DNA of 64,000 nt. Origin: Phaffia rhodozyma. Its lineage: Eukaryota > Basidiomycota > Tremellomycetes > Cystofilobasidiales > Mrakiaceae. Shown here piece by piece: positions 61,347-64,000 of this stretch. Position 1 is the stretch's first letter, and each line of letters begins with the position of its first letter. The notes below the pieces were generated by a model, which saw only the letters and a list, made by a program, of their open reading frames with translations, had not been told where the DNA came from and did not search any database. The stretch is taken from the NCBI GenBank assembly GCA_014706385.1, contig JACGZH010000007.1:1185501-1249500 (forward strand). The letters are read 5' to 3'. Position numbers and translations under genes: made by a program.

Positions 61347-62252
61347 AACGACGAGCGTCTCTCGAATATATTCCTACTTTGCTTTGCTTTGCTTTCCAGT
61401 GTTTTACTTTCGGTACTATGCAGCCGTTATTCAATTGTCCTCGTCTGCCGTCCGACTTAACAAACCTTTGTTATTTTCTTTCGTATCCGCTCATATACGT
61501 GCCGCCTTGCTTTTGTTTCCTTTTATACAGTACAAAAATAATTTGACTCGTTCTTTACGTGTTCATTAATCCCTGTTCGTTTGCTTGCCTTCTCTCTCTC
61601 TGCTGTTACTATTTCGTGGGCTTCAAGCTGTAGTTTTTCTTCAGTAAATTGGAAAGCCAATTATTCCCCTTCTTCTCAGCCCAATCTTATACTTTCATCT
61701 TGATTATCGCTTCTCTTCCTTGCTTCCTTTTAGCTTCAGAAGGAGGAGGGCGGTGTCTCGGCCGTACTACTACATGTCTTCTTCGCTTCCAGCCTCTTCG
61801 TCGTTCTTCATTAATTAGATTTTGAGGGAGATCTCCTTCTGGACACCTCTTTCTATCTTGACCCATCAATAGTACTTTCAATATGCTATTCAATTCTATA
61901 GTACCTTTATACTCTAAAGATTAATTCGATGTTCTGTTGTAGAACACAAGATGTTTGATGATAGGAGTATTGAACCCAATTCGCTCAAGCTTTGAAAGAG
62001 GGCGGGGTCTCCACATTTTCTTGCTTTTTGGTGTTTACTTGTTCTTGTCTCGGATGAGACTTCGCTCCAATCGGTATCCGATGTCAAGGTCATACCTCGT
62101 TCTTTTCTTCATTACCACCGTTGTCATCACCGTCAAGCGGGTCCATTGCCTTCACATTTGCTAGATCAGACCCACAGTCAGAACATCACACAAATATAGA
62201 CCGAAGAGAACGACAACGGATTATACATATACAAACTTAGAGGTCATAGCGG
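61347..62252. other. Intergenic: RAX2 3' flank and promoter of DUF218 gene
   Basis: T-rich and C-rich sequence with stops in all frames. It should hold the RAX2 3' untranslated region and the next promoter. Small frames at 61687-61893 and 61955-62164 lack any support. Confidence 0.5.
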
Positions 62253-64000
62253 ATGTTACCTACATTCAATTCGCCGTCGAGTTTACCAAGACTTTCGATA
62301 AATAAAGATCATAGTCCTCGTCGATGTTCGTGTCCTTTCCTTCCTCTTCTTCATTCCTTTGTTCCAGTTTGTGTCTAGACGTATACTGATGTGTGTGATT
62401 GATATAAAATTGGTCTCGCTGGGTTGGACGCTCTGACAATCGAGTAGCTTTAGCCAAACCATGGTTGACAGCCTCTCCTACGACATACTCTGGCATACCT
62501 TCGACCTACCCTCGCAGCGGATCTTCTGGGACCGACACCAGACTTAGCAACATCCTCCGTTCTCGAACACGGGTGACAAACTTGGCTATGGTCATCCTTC
62601 TTTCCGTGCTTGGATTAAGTCTCTTTGGAAATATGAGGACTTGGGCTGGGAAGGTTGAGGGCGATGGGGTCGTCTGGGAGAAGGACTCGGATGGAACCAT
62701 CGGAAGGAGCACTGGAGGGAAAGGAAAAGGACTCCGGATCGGATCAGTGAAGTCGATAGAAGACACGATGAGCAAAAGTGATGGCTTTGGAGGATTGGAT
62801 CATCTAATCGTGGTTGCTGGTCATGCTATCGTTGGTTTCCTCCTCTCTCACATCTCTCATCCCTTCCTTCTCTCGTTCTTGCTTCTCGACGATCTAAGCA
62901 GGGAACGCGCACTAAGTCTTTGTATTCTGAGAATAACAGTGGACGGGTAGTGATCCGGAATTGAGAGATCAAGATGATCAGTGGCTGCTTGATCCTATTC
63001 AACGGGGTGGCAGGACTGTCCGAGCTATCTTAGAACATATCAAAGCCGCGTTCGTCCCACATATCTCTTTTACTTCTAACGCCATCTGACTCATTGTCAT
63101 CGACTCTTGTTACGGAAGGTCTTATCAAGATTAACGTTTGTTGATTGGTTTTGTAATTGAGACGGATAGATCTGATCTGGCAGTCACGGACGCAAAGTCA
63201 TTACTCGTCTTTAGCGGCGGTCAAACCAGAAGATCGGGTCAGAAAGTTTCATTGACCTTGTTGATCCTATGCTGTTGTCTCATGTCTTGACTTTGATCTT
63301 TTTTCCCTTCTTTTATAGCAACACACACGGAAGGTCAATCATATCTGACTTTGGCGCTTGCATCATCCATGTTACCTCACACGACAGCCCCTGCTGGACA
63401 GGAAGCTGATAAAGGGGAGTCTGATGTTCCTTCAGTCTCACCGTTCCCGAGAGCTACAAGCGAGGATTTTGCACTTGATTCTTATGAGAACTTGTTGTTT
63501 TCTATTGCGAGGTTTAAGGAGGTTAGTTAAGATTTTCACTCATTTAAAACATATCTCGGCGGTGCTGAGTGAAAGAATAGCTCATCATTGTTCTTCCGGT
63601 CGTCCTAGTACACATCCAATTACCCGAAAAAGATCACTGTCGTAGGATTTACTCTTAAGGAACCGCGATTTGAAACACTTCATCGCAAAGCAATCCGATT
63701 CCCATCGAATGCTTTCGAGTACGTAGGAATTGATCTCGAAGGTGATCTCACAGAGTTCAGAGAGGGTGAGAAGAAGTTTGGGTTTGATCAGTTCAAGAGA
63801 GATCTATATGGATGCCACGAGTTCCTGACCGAGAAGAGAAGAGGAAGAAACGTTTTCCGAAGGTGGCACCCATACGTAAGTGAATTCCTCTGTGTTGGCA
63901 CTTCTTTTGCCATGTGCTAGTTCGTCGATGAACGAAGTAAACAGAAAGAAACATTGACCGGGTGGATTGCGTTATCTTCGATTACATCCTAGCATTCGAG
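62253..64000 (+). CDS. DUF218/YdcF-like membrane protein, 3' partial
   Basis: This is a fungal DUF218-domain protein (the S. pombe SPAC57A10.07-type group); its biochemical role is not established. A single signal-anchor helix (TNLAMVILLSVLGLSLFGN, about 62580) is followed by the DUF218 core. The core reads LDHLIVVAGHAIV (about 62798), then SDPELRDQDDQWLLDPIQRG, IWQSRTQSHYSSLAAVK with the nearby Gly-Gly-Gln-Thr-Arg frame, and EGQSYLTLALASS. ATSEDFALDSYENLLFSIAR (about 63460) and YPKKITVVGFTLKEPRFETL follow, and the final part is FEYVGIDLEGDLTEFREGEK. The gene runs past the right edge after WHPY. The 5' end is unresolved: the frame containing the anchor has no ATG before 62587 within its exon. 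Either a short first exon starts at the ATG at 62253, or translation begins at the internal Met. Confidence 0.75.

Noticed and set aside
62461..62548. ATG at 62461 as start of the DUF218 gene
   Set aside because: Its frame differs from the signal-anchor frame and stops after 28 codons.

Overview
The window looks like nuclear chromosomal DNA of a basidiomycete fungus. Genes are closely packed on both strands and cut by many short GT..AG introns, mostly about 50-130 bases. Leaders are rich in C and T, and the recognisable proteins are typical fungal ones. A Tremellomycete of moderate GC content (a Cystofilobasidiales yeast such as Phaffia would fit) is my best guess, by inference only. I see no rRNA, CRISPR array, transposon or convincing tRNA. 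All gene models were spliced by eye, using splice-site consensus, reading phase and family motifs.

Layout. 1-13263: the 3' part of a CorA-type Mg2+ transporter (+), then a very large DOCK-family Rho/Rac exchange factor (-). 13264-23520: five genes, four of them read left to right as PWP1-like WD40 ribosome-biogenesis factor, PCL1/2-type Pho85 cyclin, heterotrimeric G-protein alpha subunit and MPDU1-like dolichol-sugar flippase-associated PQ-loop protein. 24381-28904: an unrecognised Ser-rich protein (-) divergent from the tRNA m7G46 methyltransferase TRM8 (+). 30049-35931: a membrane-anchored glutaredoxin-fold protein with no cysteine at all, then two tandem, diverged WW-domain genes. 36168-42788: a Bli-4-like short-chain dehydrogenase (-) divergent from a NIMA/NEK kinase (+). 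43744-48241: YIH1/IMPACT (+), convergent with an HDHD5/CECR5-like HAD protein (-). 48477-55033: a CSC1/OSCA-type channel (+), convergent with COQ5 (-). 55430-61346: the splicing factor U2AF1 (-), divergent from a RAX2-like polarity marker (+) that carries a C-terminal SH3 domain. 62253-64000: a DUF218/YdcF-like membrane protein running off the right edge.

The genes do not form a pathway cluster. Several belong to growth polarity and signalling (DOCK, G alpha, RAX2, NEK, PCL cyclin), and others to translation and its control (PWP1, TRM8, YIH1). They are mostly conserved housekeeping genes. The least ordinary parts are the tandem WW pair, the cysteine-free glutaredoxin, two microexons (4 and 15 nt) that complete signature motifs, a sequence duplicated between a TRM8 intron and its 3' flank, and the RAX2-SH3 architecture.
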